Below are positions 20,328-31,019 of a DNA stretch of 51,035 nt, one piece after another. Position 1 is the stretch's first letter. Each line of letters opens with the position of its first letter. The notes beneath the pieces were generated by a model. That model worked only from the letters and a program-made list of their open reading frames with translations, ran no database searches and was not told the origin of the DNA. The translations under genes and the position numbers were made by a program. The stretch is from Prasinococcaceae sp. CCMP 1430 (taxonomy: Eukaryota > Prasinodermophyta > Palmophyllophyceae > Prasinococcales > Prasinococcaceae), in assembly GCA_013416795.1 (NCBI GenBank), contig RQSC01000626.1, positions 52,506 to 103,540 on the forward strand, read 5' to 3'.

Positions 20328-22392
20328 TTAGTCAAAATCGTCATCGAAGCTGCCAAGATCGTCCGCGGCAGCCTCCAGCGAATCGAGGGCCTCTTCCAGG
20401 TCGAAGGTGCTCACTCCCGAGGACGAAAGCAGCGGCATCATCGTTGCCGAGCGCGGCGCGCGGCGCAGCTCGGCCGCAGCAGCACGGAGCGACGAAGCCA
20501 GCGCAGCACCGGAAGACAGATGCGAGGCGCACGAAGCAGTCTGAGCCTGCGACGCCACGCCGCGCGCCGAATGCGGCAGGCGCAACGTCAGCACAGACGC
20601 CGCATTCAACGCGGAGTCCAAGGCTGTGCCATCGCCACGCGCACCATCCGCCCGCGCGCCCACACTGACTCGCGTGACGCATGCGCACCTTTTTGCCGAT
20701 GATCGGGAAGGGTAGCGGCAGCGGCAGTGGCGCGGTGGTTGCCGCGTACATCCTGCGAGAGGTAGGCCACGCCACGGACGGGCACGCGCTCCACACCGCC
20801 AGGAGGTCGTGGACGCTTCCGTCCGCGCGCGCGCCATCCCACCCGCGCAGCACGAGACTCTCCGCTGCGGCGTGCACGTCCCCACCAGCGCGCATCGACG
20901 ACTCGCTGGTGACAAGCTGCGACGACAGCGGCGTGAGCGCACGCAGCCAGCTCGCGCACATGTCTTTAGTATCGCCATCCCTACCCTGCTCGCGCTCGGT
21001 TTTGATAGAGTCAAGCAGTGCTTCCTGTGAGGCGTACGGCGGCGGCCCCATCGGCAGAGCGAGCGAGGCTGCTGCGATGTGCGCACCCTCGGGATGCAGC
21101 GCGCGCAAGAGCGCATCCAGGTCCAGCAAGTCACCCGCGGCGTGCTTGCCGCGCGTTGCGCGCGTGCACAGCGTGGCAGTGTCAATGCACGCCGCCATCG
21201 CCGCCGCCGCGCGGTACTCAGTGTCCACATCAAATCCGAGCGCACTGGCGGCGGAATCGAAACGCTCGCCGACTCCCAGCGGCACATAGCTGCCGCGACT
21301 TTCGCTCGCTCTCGCGGCGGCCGCCAGGCCCATCGCCGCGCCAACGCGGCGCCTTTCGGCCATGCCGTCCGCGCCCTCTCTCAAGCCTACCTCAGGCGAC
21401 TCCGCTGCGAACGTGAGGACGCTCTGCGCGGGGTAGTCATCAGCAAGGAGCGTTCGAACCTCGTCGGCGATGCCGCCCATGCCCGTGCCCTCCTCGGAGA
21501 GAAGCACAAAGCCCTGCGCGGAGTCGCACGCCTCCACAAGCCTGCGCGCACCGTCCTCGATGGCATCGCGCAGGTCTCCATCGGTGGCCCATAGCGCGGC
21601 GCCGTCGGCACGCCACGCCTCGGCGGAGGCTGCATGCGCGCTGTCGATGCCGCGCAACGCGTGCACACTTCGCGAGCCGAGATCCGTCTTGAGGAAATCG
21701 CTCCAGTATCGCACGCCTCCACCGCCGCGGTGCGTGCCCTTACTGCTGCCTCCCGCATCGAGCTCTGCGGCAGCAGCCTCGAGCTCGTCGGCGACACGCT
21801 CGTCCTCCGCGCGGCGCGCGGCCAGCTCGGCCTCAGTGGGCTCGCGTTCGTGCATCTCGTGCTCCCGCTCGCGCGCGGCGGCAGCCTCGTAGTCCCCGTC
21901 CTCGCCATAGTCCTCGTCCTCCTCGTCGGCGCCGTTCGGGAGGCGCAGGGATAGGTCGTCTCGTTCCGAGTATAGTGCTCCGACGAACGCGCTTGGACGC
22001 ACCCTCTCCGCGGCGCGTACCTGCACTGCGCCGTCCCACGACGCCACCACGTCCTGCGTCGCGCCCGTCGCCGCCTGCGCGCCGGCCACGAAGTCGAACG
22101 CGTCGTCCGCGACGGCTCCACCGCCGGCCGCGGGCATCGCGCCGAGGTTCGCTGCGGCGTCGACGACGAGCACTCGCGGCGCAGCGGTCGCCCCTCCCTC
22201 GCCGCCGCCGCGCGACACGCCCCACGTCACGCCGCCGTCGATGGCACCCCACTCACCCCCCGGCTGGCCCCCGCCCTCGCCTTCACCCGCCGCCGCCGCG
22301 TGGCCCGCGGCCTCGTCCTGCAGGTTCCACAGGTGCGCCCCCACATAGTTGGCGAAGCGGCCGAGCTGCAGCGTCACGACCTCGCGCGGCAT
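20328..22392 (-). CDS. MSTO1: Misato-family tubulin-like protein (MSTO1/DML1)
   Basis: Exons 20689-22392 and 20328-20546 encode 640 residues. Misato/DML1 proteins are cytosolic tubulin/FtsZ-related proteins needed for mitochondrial distribution and fusion and, in some species, for TCP-1-linked microtubule assembly. The hallmark N terminus is PREVVTLQLGRFANYVGAHLWNLQDEA. Further conserved parts: WSDFLKTDLGSRSVHAL, EACDSAQGFVLLSEEGTGMGGIADEVRTLL, and a tubulin-like domain with YVPLGVGERFDSAASALGFD. An Ala/Gly-rich linker (about residues 32-75) and an acidic stretch EEDEDYGEDGDYE are lineage-specific. The tail, EEALDSLEAAADDLGSFDDDFD, is acidic. The 142-base intron has CTGAC (plus 20587-20591). 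The start is the ATG at 22392, where homology begins. Confidence 0.93.
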
Positions 22393-23255
22393 GGCGCGCG
22401 ACCGGGCCGCGCGCGCGGCCGCCCGTGTGGGCTCTGTCACCCCCTTCCCCCCCCCCCTTCCCCCCTCTCTCCGCCCGCCTCCGCCGTGCCCGCCCGGCGG
22501 CCTGCGTGCGGCCGCAACCCGCGATACAAACCCTGAAATTGAGGCCGACCCAACCCCAAACCTAAACCCTAACGGGCGCGCGCGCGCGCGCGAAAATCGA
22601 AAAGGCCGCACCGCTTCGAACCGCGCGTTTTGCGGCGGGAAGGGGAGTGGGGCGGGGTGGGGTGTGGTGGGGGGAGGGGGATGCTCCGCGGCCCGCGCCC
22701 CCAAGGACGCGCCGGTGCGCCGCTGCGCGCGCGAGATCCGCTCCGGCCGTGCGCGCGCGCCCCGCGCGCGACCCAGAATCCCGCACGCCGCACGCGCGCG
22801 ACTCCGCGTCACCGTCACTCTCCCATCAAATCCTCGGTCTGTACCCAGGTAACACGATTGCTGCCCGGCTGGTTGGCCGGTGCGAATCGAACGACATCCA
22901 TCGATCGATGGCGAATTCGAATGCTGCGACGCGCCGTGTCTGTCACCGGATTTCTTCTATCCAGATCCCGGTGAGACGACTGGCGCGAAGAGGAGACGCC
23001 CGGCGCTTCACGGGATTTCCTGGATGAAATCCTCGGTGCGGGGGCTGGCACGAAACGGACACGAGGGCGGCGCGGCGGGGGCGCAAAACGCAGATTCGAT
23101 GCTGTTGCGCGCGGCAGCGCCGACGCCGTCGAGGGGCGCCACACCGCGAGCGGGAGAGCAGCCTCCCCAGCCCCGCCGGCGCGGCGGCGGTGGCGGGCAC
23201 CTCCGCGGCGGCGGCGGGCGCCGAGGAGCCCGCATCGAAGCGCGCGCGCGTGGCG
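22393..23255. promoter_or_regulatory. Divergent region between MSTO1 and primase
   Basis: An 863-base head-to-head spacer. Close to MSTO1 lie a C homopolymer run (22440-22480), the 16-mer TACAAACCCTGAAATT (22525-22540) and CCTAAACCCTAAC (22561-22573). Farther right are a perfect 14-base palindrome CCATCGATCGATGG (22898-22911) directly followed by CGAATTCG, and a less GC-rich block 22800-23050. The last 65 bases are open in the primase frame without an ATG. Confidence 0.5.
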
Positions 23256-24569
23256 ATGGCCGTGGGTGACAGCGATTTCAGCTCGGAGCTGCTCAAGGTG
23301 TACTACTCGCGGCTCTTCCCGCACGACGCCTTCTTCGAGTGGCTGAGCTATGGGCACGGCTCACCTGCGGTGGGCGCTGAGCGCCTGGGCGCATACATGT
23401 GCAAACGCGAGATATCCTTCACGCTCGAGGATGACGTGTACGTGCGCTACCAGAGCTACAAGAGCGCCGACGAGCTGCGCAAGGGCATCACGAACCGCGT
23501 CCCGCACAAGATCGACATCGGGCCGATGTACTCGGCCGACCCGCAGCGTCGGGCGGCCTATGCGGGCGGCGCGTTCCACCCCGTCGAACGCGAGTTCGTG
23601 ATCGACGTCGATCTCACGGACTACAATGACGTCTATCCCGAGGTTGACCCTCCCAAGCCGCAGAAGTTCCAGTTCCCCATCATGCAGAAGTACTGGCCGC
23701 TGATGGCCGCGGCCGTGAAAGTGATCGACGAGGCGCTGCGGGAGGACTTCGGCTTCTCGGAGATCCTGTGGGTCTTCTCGGGGCGCCGCGGCGTCCACTG
23801 CTGGGTGTGCGACGCGCGTGCGCGCACGCTCACAGACGAACAGCGGTCCGCCGTCGCCGAGTACTTCAACGTCTTCAAGGGCTCCAAGCAGGCAGGCCCC
23901 GACGGCGAGGGCGTCACGCGCTCGAATGTGTCGTCGCCGCTGCACCCGGCGCTTGAACGCGCCAAGGCAGCCATCGAGCCCATCTGGCGCGAGCAAGTGC
24001 TCGCGACCATCCCGGTGTTTGAGGGCGAGGACGCCGTGCGCCGCGCGCTCGCGCTCATTCCGAACGGCGACCTACGCGCGGAGGTTGGTCAGAGCTGGGC
24101 GCACGGCAGGGGCGCCACTGCGGGGGACCACGCGACCATTTCGCAGTCCCGCTGGGCGGAGCTCGTGCGCCTGCACGCGCGCGCGGCCAAGACGGCGCGC
24201 GGCCCGGGCTCGTGGGCGCTGCGCAAGTGCGTCGATGAGATCCTGTTCACGTACATGTACCCGCGCATCGACCTCGAGGTGTCCAAGAAGATGAACCATC
24301 TGCTCAAGAGCCCCTTCTGCGTGCATCCCAAGACCTCGCGCGTGTGTGTGCCCTTCGATGGCTCCAACCCGGAGTCGTTCGCGCCCATCGAGGTGCCAAC
24401 GCTCGGGCAGCTCGTCAACGAGCTCGACAGCTCAGACGGAAAGAGAACCGCCATGGACGACGCGGTGGACACTTTCAGGAAGACGTTCCTAAACAGCGGC
24501 AGCAGGAACTGGAGGGCACAGGCGGAGAGTGCGGGTCGCGCCGCTGGAGGCAAAGACATGACGTGGTAG
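23256..24569 (+). CDS. PRIM1: DNA primase small (catalytic) subunit
   Basis: Single exon, 437 residues from ATG 23256. This is the polymerase subunit of primase, working with the large subunit and DNA polymerase alpha to lay RNA primers. Conserved: LLKVYYSRLFPHDAFFEWLSYG, REISFTLEDDVYVRYQSY, the metal-binding EFVIDVDLTDYND (about residues 113-125), DFGFSEILWVFSGRRGVHCWVCD (about 160-185), PRIDLEVSKKMNHLLKSPFCVHPKT and the closing WR. In other eukaryotes a zinc site of the type CC-x5-C-x2-C follows DYxDV; here the same place reads VYPEVDPPKPQKFQFPIMQKYWPLM with no cysteine at all. Everything catalytic is kept, so the enzyme should be active but with a remodelled structural site. No intron fits that would restore the cysteines. 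Confidence 0.95.
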   Translation: MAVGDSDFSSELLKVYYSRLFPHDAFFEWLSYGHGSPAVGAERLGAYMCKREISFTLEDDVYVRYQSYKSADELRKGITNRVPHKIDIGPMYSADPQRRAAYAGGAFHPVEREFVIDVDLTDYNDVYPEVDPPKPQKFQFPIMQKYWPLMAAAVKVIDEALREDFGFSEILWVFSGRRGVHCWVCDARARTLTDEQRSAVAEYFNVFKGSKQAGPDGEGVTRSNVSSPLHPALERAKAAIEPIWREQVLATIPVFEGEDAVRRALALIPNGDLRAEVGQSWAHGRGATAGDHATISQSRWAELVRLHARAAKTARGPGSWALRKCVDEILFTYMYPRIDLEVSKKMNHLLKSPFCVHPKTSRVCVPFDGSNPESFAPIEVPTLGQLVNELDSSDGKRTAMDDAVDTFRKTFLNSGSRNWRAQAESAGRAAGGKDMTW

Positions 24570-25983
24570 GGCGCGCGCCCGACCGACCGAGCGCCCGGGG
24601 CGAGGGCGAGTGCTCACCACCCACGTCGCACGGCGCACTGTACCTTAACAATACCCGCATCGCTCGTATGACGCCACCCACCGACCCCTCGCGCGCGAGC
24701 TCGCGCCCACATGCGTCCACAGCGCGGCGACCAGTCTCGGGGACGTCAATCGCATCCTCCGATCCCCGAAAACAGGGTTCATACACATGATCAAAATGCA
24801 ATACATATCGACGTTTAAGCGTCACATCTATGTTCAGGTTCAGACAAGACCGTAAATATTGCGCGCCGCCGTTTTTTCTTTGCTTTCTTTCCTTCGGCGT
24901 CGGCGGCGGGTGCATTTTGATGGTGGAAACGGCGTGCGTTTTGGCGGGGCGGACCTCTAGGGCGCGCCGCCGCGCGCCACAGCGCATGCGTGCCAGGCGG
25001 CGCCGCCACAGTGGCGGGGCGCAGGTCTGCTTGGGAGGTGCCGGCCGCACGGCCGCGAGGCATGAGGCGGGAGGTGAGCTTGGTGGTGGGATGGTAGGGG
25101 CGTGGCCGGCCTGCCGTGCGCGACGGCAGCGGCGGCGGCGGCGGCGCCTCGCGACCGGCGTGGGCGAAGGCGGGAACGTACGTGGCGCGACGAGCGCAGC
25201 GAGCGAGAGGCGCCTCGCACCCACTTCGCGTGCCCACCTCACCATCCAGCCCGCCGCGACACGCAGTGATTACACCGCTTATATAGATAGTACTGAAAAT
25301 TCTGAGTCGGCCACTGGCCGGGTGCAGACACAACAGCATGTGGTTTCTATGACGCGTTGTACGCGGCACTGGCCGTGGACGGCACCGCGTGCCAAGTGTG
25401 AGGCGCAGGTGCTGACAGCGCTCGCTCATCGACGCGCGCGCCCGCCTAGCCGCCACCCCACAGGTCACCCGCACACGGCATCCCACGGTTGCCAGAACGG
25501 CGTCTTGCAGACGCCATCGCCGCATCAGACCTTAGTGGGGTGCACGCGCAGCTGCGCTCGTACTTCCTTGACATTTGAGAGGGTAGGGAGGTGGCATGGT
25601 GCCTCGGGCGTGAGCGCGAGCGCGCCTGCGCGCAGTGCGTGACGCTGAAGTGGATTGAATGATGTCGTGGGCGCGGTTGCCCTCACTGTCTTTGTGTGTG
25701 TGTGCACGCCCCGCTCGAGGTGGGTGGCGTGGTCTGCGGCGCGAACCCCTCCGTAGAGCAAGCACGCCGTCCAGCTGCAGCCGCGCATCTTGGGTTAGGG
25801 TTAGGAATAAGGTTACAATACTGTATGTACACTTCAGGGTTTACAAATGAAGCGCACTGCGAAGGCAGCCTGTGCGGCTGGCGGGTGCGGGGCCTGCGCA
25901 CACGCCGCGCGTGTGGCGCGGCGGCGCGGGGAGGCGTTGGGGTGGGGGTTGCGTGGGTGGCGAGGCGCAGCGCGGGCGCGCGG
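24570..25983. other. 1.4 kb without a recognisable gene
   Basis: Between primase and the GlcNAc kinase, both plus strand. The interval is mixed: a less GC-rich block at 24640-24900 (with ACAATACCCGCATCG and CATACACATGATCAAAATGC), a GC-rich middle, a second AT-richer block at 25260-25345, and telomere-like GGGTTAGGGTTAGG at 25794-25807 followed by TTCAGGGTTTAC at 25833-25844, about 150 bases before the kinase ATG. Open frames exist but show no domain. No tRNA was found. Confidence 0.4.
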
Positions 25984-27708
25984 ATGGCGCCGATTCGCGT
26001 GTACGTCGGAGTCGACGGCGGCGGGACCAAGGTGCGCGGCGCGCCGCGCGTCCGCTGTCGCGCGCGGAAAGCGCTCGAGGCCGGCGTTTGAGCTGTGCGC
26101 GCGAGAGGGAGAGAGCGAGCGTTGCGCGCACTCCTGCGTGCAACGCGCGTGCCTGAGCGCGGCGGATTGGCGGCGCATCTGACGCTCCGCCCCGCCCCTC
26201 GGCGTCCCCTAGACTGCCGCCGCCGCCCTCGTTTCACCTGGCCTGCTGCTCTACCCCTCGGCTCCGCGCGGCAGCTCAAATCCAAACGCAGTCGGCGAGG
26301 CCGCCGCGCGGGAGGCGCTCGCGGGCGCAGTGCGGGATGCCATAGAATTAGCCAGGGCTAACGCCGTCTATGCGGGGAGCATCGCGCCTGGCGACGTGCA
26401 CATAGCTGGTGTGTGCTTGTGCCTGTCGGGCTGCGACTCGCCCGCAGATGTCGCAAGGACGGAGGGGTGGATCGCGGAGGACCTCCCCGAGCTCAAGGTG
26501 TGTGAAGCGCAGCGCACACGCGCGCTCGAGGATGCGAGGCTTCGGGGCGCTTTCGGGCGCACGAGCAGGCGCCTTCGGTGACATTGGGCGCTCGTATGCG
26601 TGCGCATGCACGCGCTGACGACCGCCCCCACCCGTGCGCGCCGCTGCGTGCGTGTAGGAGCACGGCGTGAACGTGACCATTCATAACGATGCCGTCGCGG
26701 CACTTGCGGCGGGCACCGGGGGCGCTCTCGCGGGGCTCGTGCTCATTGCTGGCACGGGTACCATCGCCCTCGGTTACGCGCCAGATGGCTCGGGGCGACG
26801 CGCTCGCGCTGCGGGCTGGGGCCCAACACTCGGTGATCGGGGGAGCGGGTGCGTGCCATGCCGGCGTATGGGCGCGTCTGGAGCAAACACACACTCGCGC
26901 ATCGCTGACTCGCGCGTGACCGCCCGCTCGCGCTTTCGTGCACTCGCTCCCGCGCGCGCACACGCGTGCGTGGCATGATGGGGACGCCTCCCCTCACCCC
27001 CGCCGTGCGTGTGCAGGTATGACATCGGAGCGTCGACGCTGAGCGCCGTCTGCCGAGCGGCCGACGGCCGCGGTAGCGCGACGTCGCTCACAGGCGCTGT
27101 GCTGCGCCACCTTGGCCTGCCCGCCGAGCGCGACCTCATTGGTTTCGCGTACGGCACGGAAGGATGGGCACACGTGGCGGCGCTCGCGCCGCTCTGCTTT
27201 GCCGCTGCCAAGGAGGGTGACGCGTCCGCTAAGGAGATCTGCGACGCTGCCGCGGACGAGCTCGCGGCGTCGGTGCTCGCCGTGGCCAGGGCGCTGGGGC
27301 TAACAGGAGAGCAGGACACGATGTGCGTACGCGCTCATCCGCCGCCTCCTTTGGCGCTGGCAGCGCCGCGTGCGCGCGCGAGCGGATGCACGCGTAGGCG
27401 CAGGCAGGCCTTGTCGGCTGACGCACCCCGCGGCGCCGCACCCGCCTGCGCAACACCCATCCGCCCACACGCGCGCTCCCAACAGCGACGCAAAGGGGGG
27501 ATTCCCGCTGGTGATGTCCGGCGGCGTGCTCAGCGAGGGCGGCGAAATCGCGCCGCGCCTGATCGCGCGCCTGGCTGCCTCGCTGCCCGCGGCCCGCGCC
27601 GTGTGGGCGAGCGACACCCCCGCGGCCGGCGCCGCACGGCTCGCGCAGCGCCTCGCGGAGTCCGAAGGCAGCGCGGCCGCCGCCGCGGCCGACAAGGGCC
27701 TCCTGTAG
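25984..27708 (+). CDS. NAGK: N-acetylglucosamine kinase (BadF/NAGK family)
   Basis: Five exons (25984-26031, 26213-26497, 26658-26848, 27017-27322, 27486-27708) join in phase to 350 residues. The enzyme phosphorylates GlcNAc released by turnover, feeding amino-sugar salvage. ASKHA-fold motifs: VGVDGGGTK (phosphate 1; intron 1 follows the lysine, next exon TAAALVSPG), NDAVAAL, LIAGTGTIALGY (phosphate 2), GWGPTLGDRGSGYDIG, where GDRGSG replaces the usual GDEGS, and MSGGVLSEG (adenosine region). Introns start GTGCG or GTGTG; CTGAC is seen at 26179, 26615, 26905 and 27418. The C terminus AADKGLL is shortened compared with animals. The pattern fits NAGK better than bacterial glucosamine kinases, though specificity between the two cannot be read from sequence. 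Confidence 0.9.
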
Positions 27709-28686
27709 CGAAGAACAGTTGCCACCTGCAAGCAAGGCGGGGTGCATCACGGGACCTGGGTAGAGGAGGGTCGTGTGCGTGGAGGGTGTGTGTGAGGGGA
27801 TAGGGAAAACGCGCCTGTCATGGGGGCGTACGTAGGTGCCCTCCTCAGCCGCGCCCTCGAGGAGCGGGGCGCGCCCCCCACCCCGCACCCGTGCTCGTTC
27901 GGGGCCGCGCCGAAGTGGCACCAGCGCACCGCCGCCGGGGTGCCGCAGACCCACGCGCCGATGACTTCGTCTCAACATCATAATCACACACGGGAGACTC
28001 ACCCTTGGGGAGTGCGCGACCACAAAAGGTTCCCCCACTCGCGTATGAACCTGCGCCCGGTCTTTTCGAACAGGACAGTCAGGGGGGAAAAGAGTCGAAT
28101 CAATTTCAATCAAAGAGGGCGTGGCCTTTAAAGGGAAGCCCACACAGAGGTTCTTCCAAGCACCGGGGATCCGCCTGTGTCTGCCGCCCTTTTTGGGACA
28201 GATAGGACCTTCAAATCCGTATCAAAGCGAGGTTCTTCCCGGAAGTCCGCCCCGGTCTGCCGTCGTCGTATACGACCCCCATTACACGGGCGCACATGCC
28301 CCTTCGTCCCGCGCGCGGGTGTTACGCTGCGCGCGCGCGTTGCCGGTCCTTGGTGGCGCGCCGGCGGGCGCGGCGCGCCCACGCTCGCGCCCGCGCCCTC
28401 GCGAGCGACAGCGCGCGTCGCCCGAGCGCGCGGCCGTCGCCAGCCTGGCGACAAATAGGGTCGATTAGGGTCTAATATAAACGTCAAATTACATTGAACT
28501 TCCGACCGGTACGCGCGGAATTTGGTTTGGGTTGGGCGCGGCCCGCGCGCGCCGCGCGTTCCGAGAAGAAATTTTACAAATGCGATAGACACGACGCCGC
28601 GCGCGCCCCCCGTTCGACTTTTGGGTAGGGTTTGATGTGTATGATTAAAAATCATCTTATTGTGGCGCGCGTTGGTTCAGGTTTGA
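27709..28686. other. Intergenic kilobase, compositionally uneven
   Basis: No gene is recognised. Bases 27960-28300 are clearly less GC-rich than the surroundings, as are 28450-28510 and 28560-28660. Telo-box-like AAATAGGG/GATTAGGG at 28453-28470 and GGGTAGGGTTTG at 28623-28634 lie upstream of the transporter gene, and a hairpin ATGATTAAAAATCAT lies at 28641-28655. Frames through the middle block code for nothing recognisable. Confidence 0.4.
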
Positions 28687-30457
28687 CCACGCGCGCGCGC
28701 TGAACGAGGGGGCGGCGCGCTCGCGCGCGCGCGCGCCCCACACCGCGCGCGGCTGCGGCGACGCCGCACGACGGCGGCCGCGGCCGGCGGCGGGGCCGAG
28801 CAGCCTGCCGAGGGCGCCCGCGATGACGAGGCGCCCGTAGGCAAGCTGCGCCGCGGTCGCAGCCACAGCCCGGTCCGCAGAGAGGCGGACGGTGGTCAGG
28901 TGCGTGGCGTTCTCGCGGGTGGTCGTGTCCCGCGGCCCCGTGCGCGCGCGCATTCTTAAGCGCGCAAACTGTGGTGGGGCGCGCGGGAAACGGAGCGAAG
29001 CGCCGGCGCGTGCTGACTACGCGCCGTCCGCGCGCGCGGCTCGCGCCATCTCCGCTGCGCAGGAGCGCCAGGCTCGGGAACGCGTCAAGGCACGCACGTA
29101 CTCCCCGCGCCGACAGTCCGCGGGCTCGTTCGACCCCGCCGCTCAGGCCGCTGAGGTGGCTGTTGAAGCCCACCAGCAGAAGGAGCAGATGAAGACGATC
29201 GGCCTGCTCTTCTCGAGCTACTGCGCCGTCTACTTCTCCCGCAAACCGCTCTCGGTGGTCAAGTCGGCCATGCAGGATGGCGCGGGCGTGAGCACGGCGA
29301 CGCTCGGCGCCCTCGACACGGCCTTCCTGGCGTCGTACGCGGTGGGGCAGCTGGTCCTGCCGAGCTTGGGCGACCGATTCGGGACGAAGCGCATCTTGGT
29401 CGCCAGCCTCGCACTTACCGGAGCGTGCGCGCTCGCGTTCGGCCAGTTGCACGCCGCGTGGGCCATGGTGCTCGTGTGGTCGCTGTGCGGCCTGGCGCAG
29501 AGCACCGCCTACCCTCTGCACGTCTCCGCTCTGTCGCCGTGGTTCCCATCGAACCGGCGCGGGATGGCCCTCGGCGTGTGGGCTACGTCGCAGCAGGCTG
29601 GCGGCGTCCTCAGCACCGCCTGCGCGGCTCTCCTCATGGGCGCGCTGGGATGGAGGGCGGCCCTATCGCTGCCCGCGCTGGTGACTCTCGCCGCTGCCGT
29701 CGCTCTGGTGGTGTGGCACACCGAACGCCCAGAGAGCGCCGGCTGCCGGTCCTACGGCGCCTCCAAGCGCGCGGCGCCTCCTGCGGGCTCAACTGCCGAG
29801 GACGGCGCAGGCGCATCTGGGGCGCAGGTCTCAATGCGCGAGGTGCTGGCCATACCCCGCATGAAGGCGCTGATGGCCTCCTACTTCTGCGTCAAGATCA
29901 TCCGCTACACGCTGGTGTTCTGGCTCCCATTCTTCCTCGCAAAGCAGTGCGGCTTCACCACGGCGTCCGCTGGCTACATGTCGTGCGCGTTCGACCTTGG
30001 TGGTATCGCCGGCGGCCTGGCCACGGGCTTCCTCTGCGACAAGTTCTTCCCCAAGCGCCGCACTGAGCTCGGTGCGATCATGTGCGCCGGTCTGGCCGCC
30101 GTGACCGCCGTCTACCTGCCCTTGAGCTCGATGGGCACGGTGCTGAATCTCGTGGGCATGACAATCATCGGCTTCCTCGTGGCCGGGCCTGACGCCCTCC
30201 TGGGCTCGGCCGCTGTCGCTGACGCGTGCGAAGAATCTGGGTACGGCCAGGACGTACTCTCTACCGCCGGTGGCCTCGTGAACGGCGCCGGCAGCGTGGG
30301 CGCGGTCCTTCAGGGCGCGCTCACCGCGTGGGTCGCCCAGACCTACGGATGGGGCGCGCTCTTCGCGTGCCTCAGCCTGCTTTCAGTCGCCAGCGTTGGG
30401 TGCCTCCTGGCTGCCACGCCTCCCAGGCAGCAGCCCTCTCTCCGGATCGCGCATTGA
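28687..30457 (+). CDS. Organophosphate:phosphate antiporter (GlpT/SLC37-like MFS)
   Basis: The main exon, 29063-30457, encodes 464 residues of a major-facilitator transporter of the organophosphate/Pi antiporter family, which exchanges glycerol-3-phosphate or hexose phosphate for phosphate. Seen: about a dozen hydrophobic segments, YFSRKPLSVVKSAM in the first loop, GDRFGTKRIL between helices 2 and 3, SPWFPSNRRGMALGVWATSQQAGG, a long loop before PRMKALMASYFCVKIIRYTLVFWLPFFL, and CDKFFPKRR. Upstream, an intron 28900-29062 (GTGCGT, CTGAC at 29013, CAG) fits in phase to a first exon ending KLRRGRSHSPVRREADGGQ at 28899. That exon's frame is open back to 28687 but has no ATG, so the true start is not found. 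The basic N-terminal extension could target an organelle; an ATG at 29189 would give a minimal transporter. Confidence 0.87.
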
Positions 30458-31019
30458 TCCTTCCCGTACTTTTGGCGTGTCCGCAGCACGGGCACGCGCG
30501 CCATCTCATAGACTTCGCGCGCTTCGCCACGCCCATTTTGCGTGGCGCTCTGCGCGTCTTAATAAGACATGTACGCCACCCCGGTAGCCACCTTCTTGGC
30601 GCCGGCTTTTATTCTCTATGCACTGTGCCCGCGCTGATCGCCGCAGCAGAGCACAGCGCGCAAGCAGCGCCTCGTGAAAGGGACCAGTGGCGCAGCTGGC
30701 CGAGTAGTGCCCCTGAGGGCGACGACACAGAAGATGACGCGGGGACCACGGCCCACCCACCCCTCGACCCCAGCACGCGCGGCGGCGGACACGCGCTACG
30801 GAAGGGTAGAGTATTTAGTATTTACAGCCCGCACCAGGCGGCGCGCCTCGCGAGGCGATCGCCGCCATCGGAGCTCCCCGCGCGCGCGCGCCTCCCTCCC
30901 GGCGAGAGGGGAGTCGCGCCCGCCGGTTCGTCGCTCAGCAAAAGCAGCGCAGGGGGCGAGCCCCGGCGCCGCAACCAACGAAGCGAGTGCGGAGCACCCG
31001 CTCGTCGCCAGGAGCCAGC
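30458..31019. other. Convergent intergenic region
   Basis: 560 bases between the transporter stop and the eL30 stop, presumably both 3' UTRs. A TTACA (TGTAA on the minus strand) occurs near 30823-30830, about 190 bases behind eL30. No gene was seen. Confidence 0.4.

Noticed and set aside
22830-22960. tRNA-like GCGAATCGAAC and palindromes near MSTO1/primase
   Set aside because: The T-arm stem does not pair on either strand and no acceptor stem was found.
24570-25983. Several 80-270 codon open frames between primase and NAGK
   Set aside because: All are Arg/Ala/Pro-rich in overlapping frames on both strands with no domain or splice support.
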